NCBI GenBank assembly: GCA_963747775.1
Contig: CAVVGT010000002.1
Location: 1-64,000, forward strand
Length of the DNA: 64,000 nt
From: JAGVSZ01 sp963747775
GTDB lineage: Bacteria; Pseudomonadota; Gammaproteobacteria; Burkholderiales; SG8-39
Direction of reading: 5' to 3'
Position numbers and translations under genes: made by a program. Each line of letters starts with the position of its first letter. Positions within the stretch are counted from its first letter, which is position 1. A model generated the notes under the pieces. The model did not search any database and was not told where the DNA came from. It worked only from the letters and a program-made list of their open reading frames with translations. This document shows, piece by piece, positions 23,664 to 34,126 of the stretch.

Positions 23664-24596
23664 TCAGGCGGCCAGGCGCGGCCGCGCCCGCGCGAAGATG
23701 CCGGCGATCCCTTCGCGGAGCCAGCGGTGCCCCGGATCGTTCTCGCGGCTGCGGTGCCACGAGAGGTAAACGCCGACGTTCGGCAGCGGGAGGGGTGGCG
23801 GAAAGATCCTGAGCCGCAGCTTCTCGGCGAGCTTCTCGGCGAGCGCGCGGCCGAGGACGCCGAGCAGGTCACATTCGCTGACCACCACCGCGAGCGCGAG
23901 CGTGTTCGACACCTCGAGCGCCACGTCCCGGTTGAGCTCGACGAGCCTCCGGCGCACCTCGAGCCGCGCTTCCTCCTCGCTCTTCGGTCGCAGCACGACG
24001 TGGCGCTCGGCGAGATAGCCCTCGAGCGTGAGCGGATCTCGCACCCGCGGATGCCCCTTGCGCGCGACGACCACGACGTCCGCATCCAGGAGGTGCTGCG
24101 AGACGAAGCCGTTCGCCTTCGGCGCCACCACGTCCACCGTCACGTCGACGCTGCCGTCGCGGAGCTCCGCCCAGACGGATTCGCGGTGCCCGATCAGGCG
24201 CCCCGAGATCCGCACCCCCGGGCCGTGGGCCTTCGCCCAGGCGAGGAAGTCGGGACCGGCGACGACTTCGAGGCCGTAGCCGGTCGCCACGACGAACTCG
24301 CGCTGCGAGCGGCGCGGATCGAACTCCTGCGCGCCGGCGAGCCCGCTGCGGATCAGCTCGAGCGCGTTGCCCACGGGGGCGTGCAGATGCCGCGCGTAGA
24401 AGGTCGGCGCGACGCCGCGGCCGGCCTTGACGAACAGCGGATCGCCCGTCACTGCGCGCAGCCGCGCGAGCGCGTTGCTCACCGCGGGTTGCGACATGGC
24501 GAGCCGCCGCGCCGCGCGCCCGAGGTTGCCCTCGGCGTACACGGCTTCGAACACGGTGAGGAGGTTGAGGTCGAGATTGCGGAGGTTGCGTGTCAT
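23664..24596 (-). CDS. LysR-family transcriptional regulator
   Basis: 310 residues. The N-terminal winged HTH (LDLNLLTVFEAVYAEGNLGR, then AARRLAMSQPAVSNALARLR) and a LysR substrate-binding domain match the NodD/NahR-like subgroup. The ATG at 24596 is used; an in-frame ATG seven codons upstream (24617) is an alternative. The upstream palindrome at 24631-24645 is a likely autoregulatory site. It is divergent from a hypothetical gene at 24813. Confidence 0.9.
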   Translation of the reverse strand: MTRNLRNLDLNLLTVFEAVYAEGNLGRAARRLAMSQPAVSNALARLRAVTGDPLFVKAGRGVAPTFYARHLHAPVGNALELIRSGLAGAQEFDPRRSQREFVVATGYGLEVVAGPDFLAWAKAHGPGVRISGRLIGHRESVWAELRDGSVDVTVDVVAPKANGFVSQHLLDADVVVVARKGHPRVRDPLTLEGYLAERHVVLRPKSEEEARLEVRRRLVELNRDVALEVSNTLALAVVVSECDLLGVLGRALAEKLAEKLRLRIFPPPLPLPNVGVYLSWHRSRENDPGHRWLREGIAGIFARARPRLAA

Positions 24597-24630
24597 GTCG
24601 GTGCGAATGACGCTCATCACGAAGATGAAG

Positions 24631-24645
24631 TGGCATGGTATGCCA
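24631..24645. promoter_or_regulatory. Palindrome TGGCAT-GGT-ATGCCA upstream of lysR
   Basis: A perfect 6-bp inverted repeat with the size and position of a LysR-type operator, 14-35 bases upstream of the possible lysR starts and in the divergent gap. Confidence 0.5.
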
Positions 24646-24812
24646 ACCTCGGGCATCGTCGCGTCCGCGTGCGAGCCGGGAGGGAACGGGTGCAGGGGAG
24701 GAGGAGCGAACGGTCCGGCGAGGCCGGGGTGCGTCCCGGTGCCGCTGGAGCCGAGCGGGGCCGAAGTGCGGCCGGGCCCTTCCGGCATCGCCGCACCAGC
24801 CACGAGGCCCCG

Positions 24813-25214
24813 ATGTCCGAAGACCCCAAGCATCCGGCGACGACGAAGCACGCGGTCGAGCGCGCGGCGCGCCTGTTGCGCTTCCAGCTCGATCTCGGCC
24901 ACTGCCGAGTCGCCACGATCGAGCAGGACGCGTTTGCCGCCGGCTACCTGTGGGGCTTCTGCGGCGGCACGCTCGCGGTCCTGGACGCGAAGGCGCTGGG
25001 GCTCTTCCCGATGTTCAGCATGGTCAGCCGCGGCTTGTTCGGCGAGCGCGACGGACCGCGTGTCCTCGCGACGATCCACCGGGTGCTGACCGATCCCGCC
25101 TTCGAGGACGGCGAAGCGGCCGGCCTCGCGGACGCGTGGCAAAGCTTCGATGCGGACCGCGCGCCGGTCGGTCTCCTCGTCCATCTCGCGGGCGGCGACT
25201 CGAATACCGCCTGA
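24813..25214 (+). CDS. Hypothetical protein
   Basis: 133 residues beginning MSEDPKHPATTKHAVERAARLL. I do not recognise the family. It is soluble and mostly helical, with a Gly-rich middle (AAGYLWGFCGGTLAVLD). The long upstream extension of the frame runs through the lysR promoter and is rejected. It is divergent from lysR, so it may be a regulatory target. Confidence 0.65.
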   Translation: MSEDPKHPATTKHAVERAARLLRFQLDLGHCRVATIEQDAFAAGYLWGFCGGTLAVLDAKALGLFPMFSMVSRGLFGERDGPRVLATIHRVLTDPAFEDGEAAGLADAWQSFDADRAPVGLLVHLAGGDSNTA

Positions 25215-25237
25215 GCGCGGGGCGCCGCGGGCGCGCA

Positions 25238-26696
25238 CTACCTCGCGATCGTTCCGCCTTGCGAATCCCGCAGGACGACGCGCGCCGCATTCGCACCCGC
25301 TGCACCCGCGACTCCCGCGCCCGGGTGCATCCCAGGCCCGCAGAGATACAGGCCTTGGACGGGGGTGCGGTAGCGCGCGAGCGCCGGCATCGGACGCATC
25401 CACAGCAGCTGGTCGAGCGACAGCTCCGCGTGGTGCGCTTGGCCTTCGGGCCAGCCGTGTGCGGCCTCGAGGTCGCGCGGCGAACGCACGACGCGCTCGA
25501 CCACGGTCGCACCGAGGTTCGGTAACAGCAGTTCCTCCGCCCGCTGTCCCAGCGCCGCGCGGCGGGCGTCGTCCCACTCGCCATCGGCAAGGGCATGTGG
25601 GGCGTACTGGACGTGCACCATCACGCGGCCTCGTCCGTCGGCGCGCGCTTCGAGATACGGGTGCGACGAGACGCGGCGGTACTTCGCGTCGTCGTACGCG
25701 CGCTCGAGGTAATCGAGCGATGGCGCGACGACGAGCGTGCGCGAAGTCCGGCGCACGGTCGAGCGCGAGCGTCACCTGCGCGACGACGCCGCGGCGCGCG
25801 GATGCTGCCGCACCGCGCGCATCGTCTCCGGGTCGAGCCAGCCCGGCTCGACGAGCTCGAGCAGCGTGCGGCGCGGGTCGGCGCCCGAAACGACGAGCGC
25901 CGCGGCGATCTCCTCGCCGCTCGCGAGCACGACCCCGGCGACGCGCCCGTCGCGCACGACGATCCGCTCGACGCGTGCGCCGCCGCGAATCTCGACGCCC
26001 GGCAGCTCGCGCAATACGCTGCAGGATATTCGAGCGCGGAGGGCGGAACACGCCGGGCGGGCTGCCGACGTGACGATGGAGCAGTCGAAAAGCCGTTCCG
26101 CCCGAGCGCGGACCCTGGCGCAGGTGCATCACGCCGCCGGCGCCGAGAACGCCCTTCAGCGCGTCGCTCTCGAACCAGTCGTCGAGGAAATCGGCCACCG
26201 ACATCGGCAGCAGTCGCAGCAGGTCGGTCATGCCCGCGCCGTCCGAGCGCGCGGACGTGGAGTCCGATCGCGGCAAGCCGCGCGAGTTCGCCGGCGCCCT
26301 CGGCGAGCGGATCGGGCGGCGGGGCGGCGTACAGCGGCTCGAGCACGCGCGCGAGACGCGCCATGCGCGCGCAGAACGCCGGGCCACTTCGCCGGCGTCG
26401 CGCGGGCTGATGCGTCCGATCGACTCCACCGAGCGCGCCAGGTCCTGCCACAGCTCGAGCCGCCCGCCGTCGGGGAGCGGCGCCACGGCCCATGGATCGG
26501 TCCGCGTCGATCCGCAGTCCGCGCTGCGCGAGGCCGAGGGCTCGGGCGATGCGCGGCGGGATCCAGCCACTCGCGTCGCGTCCGGATCCGCGCCGTGGCG
26601 ATCGAGCACGACGACGCGGTTGCCCGCGCGCGCCAGATAGTGCGCGGCGACGAGCTCGTTCGTGCCCGCGCCGATGACGACGATCGGTGCGCTCAT
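25238..26696 (-). pseudogene. FAD-dependent oxidoreductase (phytoene-dehydrogenase-like), many frameshifts
   Basis: N-terminal dinucleotide-binding motif VVIGAGTNELVAAHYLARAG with VVVLDRH, and C-terminal LCGPGMHPGAGVAGAAGANAA, both typical of CrtI-like NAD(P)/FAD oxidoreductases. Between them the homologous reading jumps frame at least four times (for example SVADFLDDWFESDALKGVLG and GVEIRGGARVERIVVRDGRV lie in different frames). All conserved blocks remain, in order and full length. The start overlaps the tctC remnant stop (ATGA). The role is unknown; it is paired with a paralog at 26809-28393. Confidence 0.75.
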
Positions 26697-26812
26697 TCGA
26701 GCTTGAGGTTCGCGGCCAGCCGGATCGGCTTGCGCGGGTAGTCCTGCGCGACGGCGGCGAGCGGAAGCGCCGCCAGCAGCAGTGCCGGAAGGAGGCTGCG
26801 CCCGCGGTTCAT
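26693..26812 (-). pseudogene. TctC/Bug receptor remnant (signal peptide only)
   Basis: 39 codons: a Sec signal (MNRGRSLLPALLLAALPLAA) followed by QDYPRKPIRLAANLKLE and a stop. QDYPxKPIR is the invariant beginning of mature Bug/TctC solute-binding proteins, which are normally about 320 residues; all the rest is missing. Both ends overlap neighbouring genes by ATGA, so it still sits neatly in the operon. This is a deletion remnant, not a frameshift. Confidence 0.7.
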
Positions 26813-28393
26813 GCGCCCTCCTTGAGGACCTCGAGCGCCGCCAGCCGTCCCGCCGCGCCCATCACGCCGCCGCCCGGATGCGTGCCCGAGCCGCACTGGT
26901 AGAGCCCGGGGATCGGCGTCCGGTACTTCGCCCACTCCGGCACCGGCCGCAGGAAGAACATCTGCTGTAGCGAGAGCTCGCCGTGGAAGATGTTGCCCTC
27001 GCGTCAGGCCGACGATGCGCTCGATGTCCGCCGGCGTGATCACCTGGCGGTGCAGGATCGCCGACTTGAGGTTCGGCGCGTATTCGGCGAGCGTGTCGAT
27101 CACCGCGTCGCCGAACGCCTCGCGCTGCGCATCCGTCCAGCCGCCGTTCGAGATGGTAGGGCGCGTACTGCACGAAGATCGACATGACGTGCTTGCCCGG
27201 CGGCGCCATGCCCGGGTCGATCATCGAGGGGATCACGATGTCCATGTACGGGCGGCGCGAGAACTCGCCGTACTTCGCCGTCGTCGTAGGCGCGCTCGAG
27301 GTAGTCGACGCTCGGGCTGATCGAGATCGCGCCGCGCAGGTGCGGCCCGGCGCCGGGCAGGCAGGTGAAGTCCGGCAGCGCATCGAGGGCAAGGTTGACC
27401 TTGGCCGACGCGCCGCGGAAGCGGAACTGCCGGATCGCGTCGGTGAACTCCGCAGGCAGGTGCTTCGCGCCGACGAGCTCGAGGAACGTGCGCCGCGGAT
27501 CGGCGTTCGAGACGCACGCGCCGCGCCCGGATCTCCTCGCCGCTCGCGAGCACGACGCCGGTCGCGCGGCCGTTCTCGACCAGCACGTTCGCGACCGGCG
27601 CCTCGGTGCGGATTTCCACGCCCAGCGCGCGCGCCGCGCCGGCGATCGCCTCGCTCACCGATCCGTTGCCGCCCTTCGCGAAGCCCCACGCGCGGAACAC
27701 GCCGTCGAGCTCGCCCATGTAGTGGTGCAGCAGCACGTACGCGGTGCCGGGCGAGCGCGGCCCTAGCAGCGTGCCGATGATGCCGCTCGCGGACTTGGTC
27801 GCCTTGAGCGCCTCGGTCTCGAACCACTCGTCGAGATAGTCGGCCGAGCTCATCGTCAGGAGCTTGTGCAGCGCGTGGAACTGCTCGCGCCCGAGGCCGC
27901 GGAGCTGCCGGCCGAGCCGGCCGAGCGCGAAGAGCTCGCGCGGCGCGAACGAGCCGGGATCCGGCGGCACCATGCCGAGGAACGGCTTCACCGCGCGCGC
28001 CATCTGGTGCATCAGGCGACCGAACTCGTCGTAGGCCTCTGCGTCGCGGAGCGAATGGCGGGCCAGCTCGCGGCGATTCTGGTCGTGGTCGTTCCACTGC
28101 GCGAGGTAGTCGCCGTTCGGGAGCGGCGTCAGCGTGCTCTCGAGCGGCAGGACGTGCAGGCCGTGGCGCGGCAGATCGAGGTCGCGGATGATCTCCGGCC
28201 GCAGCAGGCTCACGACGTACGAGAACACCGAGAAGGTGAAACCGGGGAAGACCTCCTCGCTGAGCGCGGCGCCGCCCACGCGCTCGCGCCGCTCGAGCAC
28301 GAGCACGCGCCGGCCGGCGCGCGCGAGATAGGCGGCGGCGACGAGGCCGTTGTGGCCGCCGCCGATCACGATCGCGTCGTACGCGGTCGCCAT
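26809..28393 (-). pseudogene. FAD-dependent oxidoreductase (phytoene-dehydrogenase-like) 2, frameshifted
   Basis: The N-terminal 280 or so residues are intact: AIVIGGGHNGLVAAAYLARAG, then ERRERVGGAALSEEVFPGF, and so on to GVVLASGEEIRA. From about 27,540 downward the homologous reading changes frame several times, but FLELVGAKHL, AEYAPNLKSAILH and the ending GSGTHPGGGVMGAAGRL are all recoverable. It resembles bacterial 'phytoene desaturase-like' proteins of unknown substrate, not a carotenoid enzyme in context. It lies 2 bases after the GcvT-like gene. Confidence 0.78.
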
Positions 28394-28395
28394 GG

Positions 28396-29586
28396 TTAGG
28401 CGCGTTTGCGTTCCGGGTCGAAGAACGGCTTCTTCACCACGCAGGCGGCGGCGCGCCGGCGTCGATGCTCCACGGTCACCTCCATCTCCAGCGCGGTGCC
28501 GGGCGCCGCCCAGCGCGACTGCACGTGCGCCAGAGCGATGTACTGCTTGAGCAGCGGCGACCAGCCGCCGCTCGTCGCGTAGCCGACCTGCTCGCCGCCC
28601 GCGTAGAGCGGCACGCTCGTGCGCCAGGCCGTACTCGGCACGCGCGGGGCGAGTCCTACGTCGGCGTACAGCCGCTCGAACGCGTTCCATTCGACTGCGA
28701 GGCCGACGAACCGCCACGCCGGCCCGCGCCGCGCCTCGGCGGCGAGCGCCTGCTTGCCGACGAAGCGCGGCTTGTCGAGCTCGACCGTCCAGCCGAGGTC
28801 GAGCTCGTAGGGCGAGGAGGTCTGGCTCTCGATCAGCGTCCGGTGCGCGGGGACGTAGTCCACGTCGAGCAGCATCAGCCCCGCCTCGATGCGCGCCACG
28901 TCGAGCGCGAGGATGCCGGCGGGCGTGATCCCGTAGGGCGTGCCGGCCTCGATCAGCGCGTCCCAGATCGCGAGCGCGTCCGTCGCGTCGAGCCAGATCT
29001 CGTAGCCCAGGTCGCCGGTGTAGCCGGTGCGCGAGATCGCGACCGGGATGCCGCGCGAGCTTCGCCTCGGTCACGCGGAAGTACTTCAGCGCCGCCGAGA
29101 TCGCGATCGCTGAGCTGCTGCAGGATCGCCCGCGCGCTCGGGCCCTGCAGCGCGAGCGCCGCGGTGCGCTCGGGAGACATCCTCGATCGTCGACCTCGAA
29201 CCCTGACGCGTTGTCCTGCAGCCAGCGCAGGTTCGGTTCGGCGGAGGTCAGGCGGAAAGTCGACTCGTCGAGCCGCGCGATCGTGCCGTCGTCGAGCACC
29301 TTGCCGCGACCGTCGCACCAGGGCGTGTACAGCACCTGGCCGACTGCGCACGGGCCACGTCGCGCGTCACCACCCGATCGAGCAAGCGCGCTGCGTCGCG
29401 ACCGCGCACAAGGTACTTGTAGAGCGGCGAGACGTCGAACAGCGCCGCCGCGCTGCGGATCGCGTGGTACTCGCGCTCGTGCGACAGCTCGTAGGAGCTC
29501 GCGACGACGTGGCCGGCCCAGCGGCGCCAGGCGTGGCTCTGGCACAGCGCCGCGGTGCGCGGGTGAAAGGGCGTGTTCTTGAGCAT
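28396..29586 (-). pseudogene. Glycine-cleavage T-protein-like aminomethyltransferase, frameshifted
   Basis: GcvT/folate-binding fold. The start MLKNTPFHPRTAALCQSHAW and SYELSHEREYHAIRSAAALF match the DMGDH/GcvT N-domain, and the 168 C-terminal residues (28396-28899, MARIEAGLMLLDVDYVPAHR...) are intact. At least three frame changes lie between (near 29,345, 29,180 and 29,055). Paired with FAD oxidoreductases, T-protein homologues usually demethylate small methylated amines or act in folate-linked one-carbon transfer; the exact substrate is unknown. It is first in a minus-strand operon divergent from HMG-CoA lyase. Confidence 0.75.
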
Positions 29587-29660
29587 GGCGCGGCGAGCGC
29601 GAAGTTTACCCGCGCCGTGCCGGCTTGACGGGGCGCGCGCCAGGCGGTTAACTCCCACGC

Positions 29661-30624
29661 ATGAGTACGACAGATGACGTGCGCGCGACCGACGTGCTGG
29701 TCAGCGAAGTCGGCCCGCGCGACGGTCTGCAGAGCATCAAGCGGGCGATGCCGACCGCGGCCAAGCTCGACTGGATCCGCGCGCTCGCCGGCGCCGGGCT
29801 GCGCGAGATCGAGGTGGGCTCGTTCGTGTCGCCGAAGCTGCTGCCGCAGATGGCCGACACCGGGGACGTGGTGCGCGACGCGATGAAGATTCCCGGCCTC
29901 ACCGTGCTCGCGCTGGTGCCGAACCTGAAGGGCGCGGAGCGCGCGATCGCGGCCGGCGCGCCCAAGCTCACGATGCCGATCTCGGCGTCGCGCGCGCATT
30001 CGCTCAAGAACATCCGCATGACGCCGGAAGAGGCGATCGAGGAAGTGCGCAAGGTCGCGCGCTGCGCGACAGCCTGCCGGCCGGACAGCGCCCGTGCGTC
30101 GAGGTCGGTATCTCGACCGCGTTCGGCTGCACGATGGAAGGGCCGGTGTCCGAAGACTGGGTGATGCGGATGGCGGTGCGGCTGGCCGAGGCCGGCGCCG
30201 ATTCGGTCGGGCTCTCCGACACCGACCGGCTACGCCAATCCGGCGCAGGTCAAGCGCATGTTCACGCAATTGCGGCGCGAACTGGGCGACGAATGCGGGC
30301 GGCGCGCATCTGCACAACACGCGCGGCCAGGGACTCGCCAACGTCGTCGCGGCGCTGGACGCGGGCGTGACCACGTTCGACTCGTCGCAGGGCGGCCTCG
30401 GCGGCTGTCCGTACGCGCCGGGCGCCACCGGCAACATCGTCACCGAGGATCTGGTGTTCATGCTCGAGTCGATGGGCTCGCGCACCGGCATCGATATCGA
30501 CAAGCTGATCGCGGCGCGCGCGATCGTCGCCGAGGCGCTGCCCGGCGAACCGATCTACGGCCATGTGCCCGAGGCGGGCGTCACCAAGGGCTTCGTGCCC
30601 GCATCGCGAGAGGAGCGCGCATGA
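29661..30624 (+). pseudogene. Hydroxymethylglutaryl-CoA lyase-like protein, three frameshifts
   Basis: HMG-CoA lyase/DRE-TIM metallolyase family, which splits HMG-CoA-type substrates in leucine or acid catabolism. SEVGPRDGLQSIKRAMPT and IEVGSFVSPKLLPQMADT open the barrel; HLHNTRGQGLANVVAALDAG and SSQGGLGGCPYAPGATGNI (loop with catalytic Cys) close it. One-base corrections near 30,057, 30,228 and 30,293 give one continuous protein. The third is an extra G in a G run (tgcgggcggcgcg). Its stop overlaps the CoA-transferase start (ATGA). Confidence 0.85.
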
Positions 30625-31823
30625 GCGATCCGCTTCCGCTCGCCGGCATCCGCGTCGTCGAGTTCGTGCACATGATGATGGGCCCGACCTGCGGGCTGCG
30701 TGCTCGCCGATCTCGGCGCCGAGGTGATCAAGGTCGAGCCGGTGCCCGACGGCGACAACACGCGCCGGCTGACCGGCTCCGGCGCCGGCTTCTGGCCGAC
30801 CTACAACCGCAACAAGAAGAGCCTCGCGGTCGATCTCAAGTCGCCGGAAGGCATGGAGATCGTGCGCAAGCTGCTCGCCACCGCCGACGTCGTGACCGAG
30901 AACTTCCGCCCCGGCGCGATGGAGAAGCTCGGCCTCGGCTACGAGGACGTGAAGCAGCTCAATCCGCAGACTCATCTACTGCTCGCTCAAGGGCTTCCTG
31001 CCCGGACCGTACGAGCATCGCACCGCGCTCGACGAAGTGGTGCAGATGATGGGCGGGCTCGCGTACATGACCGGGCCCGAGGGGCGGCCGCTGCGCGCCG
31101 GCGCCTCGGTCAACGACGTCATGGGCGGCATGTTCGGCGCGATCGCGATTCTCGCCGCGATCATCGAGCGCGAGCCGCACCGGCCGCGGCCAGTACGTGC
31201 AGAGCGCGCTGTTCGAGAACAGCGTGTTCCTGGTCGCGCAGCACATGATGCAGTACGCGGTCACCGGCAAGCCGGCGGCGCCGATGCCGAGCCGCCTCTC
31301 CGCCTGGGCGATCTACGACGTGTTCGACACCGCCGACGGCGAGCAGGTGTTCGTCGGCGTCGTCAGCGACACGCAGTGGAAGGTGTTCTGCGAGGCGTTC
31401 GGTATCGCCGAAGCTGCTGCGCCGATCCGTCGCTTGCGCTCAACAACCAGCGCGTGCATGCGCGCGAGCGCATCATGCCGCTCGTGCGCGAGCGCTTCGG
31501 CGCAATGACCAAGGCGGACCTGATGGATACGTGCGAGCGCGCCGGCCTGCCGTTCGCGCCGATCCGCAAGCCCGAGGACCTGTTCGACGATCCGCATCTC
31601 AACGGCGTCGCGGCGGCTTCACCGAGATCACGCTCGCCGACGGGCGCAGCGACGCAGGTGCCGATCCTGCCGTTCGAGATGGACGGCCGCCGCTTCGGCG
31701 CGCGACTCGACGTCCCGCGCTCGGGCAGCCATACCGCGGACGCTGCTGGCCGAGCTCGGCTACGACGAGGCGGCGATCCGCAGGCTCGGTGCCGACGGCA
31801 TCGTCACGCTGCCGGTGCAGTGA
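30621..31823 (+). pseudogene. CaiB/BaiF family III CoA-transferase, several frameshifts
   Basis: Family III CoA-transferase, moving CoA between carboxylic acids. LAGIRVVEFVHMMMGPTCG starts it, VLADLGAEVIKVEPVPDGD and NRNKKSLAVDLKSPEG follow, including the conserved Asp of this family in the central region; it ends DGIVTLPVQ. Frame changes occur near 30,700, 30,980, 31,185, 31,410, 31,610 and 31,735. All blocks are kept. Next to HMG-CoA lyase and a TctC receptor, it suggests uptake and CoA-activation of a (branched) dicarboxylate, cleaved by the lyase. Confidence 0.82.
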
Positions 31824-31837
31824 GTGGGCGAGACGAC

Positions 31838-32809
31838 GTGAAAGCCCTCGTCGCGGTCCTTATCGCCGTATCACTCGCGTTGGCGGTAGGCGTGGCCGTG
31901 GCCCAGACGCAGTATCCCAAGGGCCCGGTGCGCATGATCGTCCCGTTCCCGCCCGGCGGCCCCACCGACATCACCGCGCGGACCCTCGGCATGCGCCTAG
32001 GCGAGGTGCTCGGCCAGCCGATCGTCGTGGAGAACCAGCCGGGCGCACGCGGCTTCATCGGCATCGAGGCGGCCGCCAGGGCGCCGGCCGACGGCCACAC
32101 GCTGCTCCTGGCCTCGATCGGCGCGATCGCCATCAATCCGGTCCTGTACCCGAAAGTGCCCTACGACGTGTTCCGGGACTTTGCGTCGGTGTCGCTCATC
32201 GTCACCGTGCCAATCGTGCTGGTGGTGAATCCGGGCGTGCCGGTGCGGACCGTGCCCGAGCTCATCGACGATGCGCGCAAGTACCCCGGCAAGCTGGCGT
32301 ACGGCTCGGCGGGAAGCGGCGGCTCGACGCATCTTGTCGCCGAGATGTTCAAGTCGCGCGCCGGCGTCGACATCCTCCACGTTCCGTACAAGGGCTCGGC
32401 ACCCGCCGTCGCCGACCTCGTTGGAGGGCAGGTGCAGCTCATGTTCGACACGCTGCTCACCGCGACGCCGCACATCAGAAGCGGCCGGCTGCGGCTCGTG
32501 GCCGCGGCGACTGCCGCGCGCCTCGAGGCGTTTCCCGACACCCCGACCATTGCCGAGGCAGGGCTTGCGGGCTTCGACGGTGCGTCGTGGTTCTGCCTGC
32601 TCGTGCCGGCGAAGACGCCGCCGGAGATCGTCGAGCGTTTGTCGCGCGACCTGGCGCGCATCGTGAGAGAGCCGGCGGTTCGCGCACGGCTGGTCGAGCA
32701 GGGCGCCGAGCCGGTGGGCGGCACCCCGGAGGAGCTCGCGGCTTTCATCCGCGCGGAGCAGGCGAAGTGGGGCGCCGTGGTGCGGGAGGCGAACATCAAG
32801 CCCGATTGA
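31838..32809 (+). CDS. TctC/Bug-family tripartite tricarboxylate receptor
   Basis: 323-residue periplasmic solute-binding protein. It has a signal peptide (VKALVAVLIAVSLALAVGVAVAQ), then QYPKGPVRMIVPFPPGGPTD, the Bug family signature, and SGSGSTHL/VDILHVPYKGSAPA ligand-binding loops. No ATG is in reach; a GTG at 31838, 15 bases after the CoA-transferase stop, is the probable start. No TctA/TctB membrane partners are nearby, which is common for Bug proteins. It probably scavenges the acid processed by the upstream genes. Confidence 0.9.
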   Translation: MKALVAVLIAVSLALAVGVAVAQTQYPKGPVRMIVPFPPGGPTDITARTLGMRLGEVLGQPIVVENQPGARGFIGIEAAARAPADGHTLLLASIGAIAINPVLYPKVPYDVFRDFASVSLIVTVPIVLVVNPGVPVRTVPELIDDARKYPGKLAYGSAGSGGSTHLVAEMFKSRAGVDILHVPYKGSAPAVADLVGGQVQLMFDTLLTATPHIRSGRLRLVAAATAARLEAFPDTPTIAEAGLAGFDGASWFCLLVPAKTPPEIVERLSRDLARIVREPAVRARLVEQGAEPVGGTPEELAAFIRAEQAKWGAVVREANIKPD

Positions 32810-32826
32810 GAATCGACAGACCGGAG

Positions 32827-33064
32827 GTCGATCCGTTCGGTCTGCCCACGCGCCGACGAACGGCGCCAGAGCGCCGGCGAGCATGAGGGCAAGCGACGCG
32901 ATCACGCCCCACTGCCCCTGCGCGCCGGGGAGATCGTCGGCTATCGTGACGACGAAGTAGAGCCCGAAGAAGGTCGGGATCAGCGCCGCGAATGCGGAGC
33001 TCGCGACGTCATAGAGCGCCCACGCGAGCACCGGCCGTGTGAGCCAGCGGCCACCGCGAGTCAT
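32827..33064 (-). pseudogene. MFS transporter (UMF1-like) N-terminal remnant
   Basis: About 78 residues: LAWALYDVASSAFAALIPTF, then FGLYFVV, and LMLAGALAPFVGAWADRTD, the first two to three helices of an Atg22/UMF1-type MFS permease. The homologous sequence stops abruptly about 18 bases from the tctC stop, where the remaining about 350 residues should be. It is a truncated gene. Its start overlaps the end of the next minus-strand gene. Confidence 0.65.
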
Positions 33065-33680
33065 TCGTCGATGCGCTCGCTGCCCGCTCGGGGCGGTTGG
33101 CTCGCGGCACCCCTGTACGCGTTCGCGCCGGTTCGACGGAGACCAAAGCCGCTTCGGTGTACGTCGCCTCGACCTGGTCGCCGACCTCCACGAGCCTGAG
33201 CTGCTCGGGATCGGAGACCTTGACGGTGACCGTCTGCTTCGGCCCGCGCAGCGTCGCGGTCCGCTTCTTCGCGTCCTTCGCGACCACCTCCGCGACCACG
33301 GTCACCCGACGCGCGGTATCGGCGGCCGCGCTGCCGGTCCGCGTCTCAGCGCGCTCGCGAACGTTTGCGGTGGCCCGCTTGAGCTCGAGCGACAGCGCCT
33401 CGAGATAGCGGACGACGACGACGTCGCCAATACGGATCTCGCCGAAGTTGCGGACCTCGGGCCCGGCGACGACCGGCAGGCTGTCGCCCGTGCCCTTCAA
33501 CGTGAGCGTGCGGGTCGCTGCGTCGATCGCCTCCACCTGGGCAGTGACGAGCGCCACCCGTGCGACCGCGAATTTGCCCGGGCGGGCCGCCGCTTCGCCC
33601 GCGACTGCGCCGGGCTGCTGGGCGAACGCGGGCAGGCCTGTCGCGCCGATCAGCGCCGCCATCAATAGCCCGATCCGCAT
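33009..33680 (-). CDS. Secreted protein of unknown function
   Basis: 223 residues with a clear signal peptide (MRIGLLMAALIGATGLPAFA). Two Val/Thr/Lys-rich beta repeats follow (VEAIDAATRTLTLKGTGDSL and VVAKDAKKRTATLRGPKQTV), each with an EIRIGDVVVVRY/VEVGDQVEATY tail, suggesting an internally duplicated beta-barrel (OB-like) domain. I recognise no named family. The C-terminal 18 codons overlap the start of the MFS remnant. Confidence 0.75.
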   Translation of the reverse strand: MRIGLLMAALIGATGLPAFAQQPGAVAGEAAARPGKFAVARVALVTAQVEAIDAATRTLTLKGTGDSLPVVAGPEVRNFGEIRIGDVVVVRYLEALSLELKRATANVRERAETRTGSAAADTARRVTVVAEVVAKDAKKRTATLRGPKQTVTVKVSDPEQLRLVEVGDQVEATYTEAALVSVEPARTRTGVPRANRPERAASASTNDSRWPLAHTAGARVGAL

Positions 33681-33751
33681 CGCGTCCGTCCCGTTGCGCG
33701 AGCGCTGTGTGCGCGCGCGCGCCACAGTACGTCGCCAGGCCCCGCCGGCGG

Positions 33752-34126
33752 TCACGGCGCGAGCCGCGCCTCGAACCTCGCGACCGGCGCGCCGTTTGCG
33801 CCGAGCAAATCGAGCCGGTCGCCCAAGATGCGGTAGAAGCGCGTCGCCGTGAGCGAGCGCATCAGCGCGGACTCGACCTCCATCGCCGGGGGCGGCCCCG
33901 CGCGGCGGGTCGATGCGATGCCGTTGAAGCGCAGGCGCGATCCGAGCCGGTCGATCGCGGTCCTGAAGTGGTTGACTGCGGTAAACCCGGCGGCGCGCTG
34001 ATTGTAGAAGTCCACCTGGAGATGCGGCTCGGCGGCATCGGAGAGTCCCGCGGGGACGTGCTTGCCATCGACTTCGACGAGTCTCCAGTACGTGCTGCCC
34101 AGCGGAGTCATCGTTGGCGCCGTCAT
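33752..34126 (-). CDS. META-domain protein
   Basis: 124 residues resembling META/HslJ domains (STYWRLVEVDGK at the start, MEVESALMRSLTATRFYRIL near the end where META proteins have E...F...L). No signal peptide is visible at the chosen ATG, and the true start may lie elsewhere. The function of META proteins is poorly defined (envelope stress, motility). Confidence 0.65.
   Translation of the reverse strand: MTAPTMTPLGSTYWRLVEVDGKHVPAGLSDAAEPHLQVDFYNQRAAGFTAVNHFRTAIDRLGSRLRFNGIASTRRAGPPPAMEVESALMRSLTATRFYRILGDRLDLLGANGAPVARFEARLAP

Noticed and set aside
25238..28393. Carotenoid biosynthesis (crtI) genes
   Set aside because: The fold matches CrtI-like oxidoreductases, but no crtB, crtE or crtY is near; the context is GcvT and CoA metabolism.
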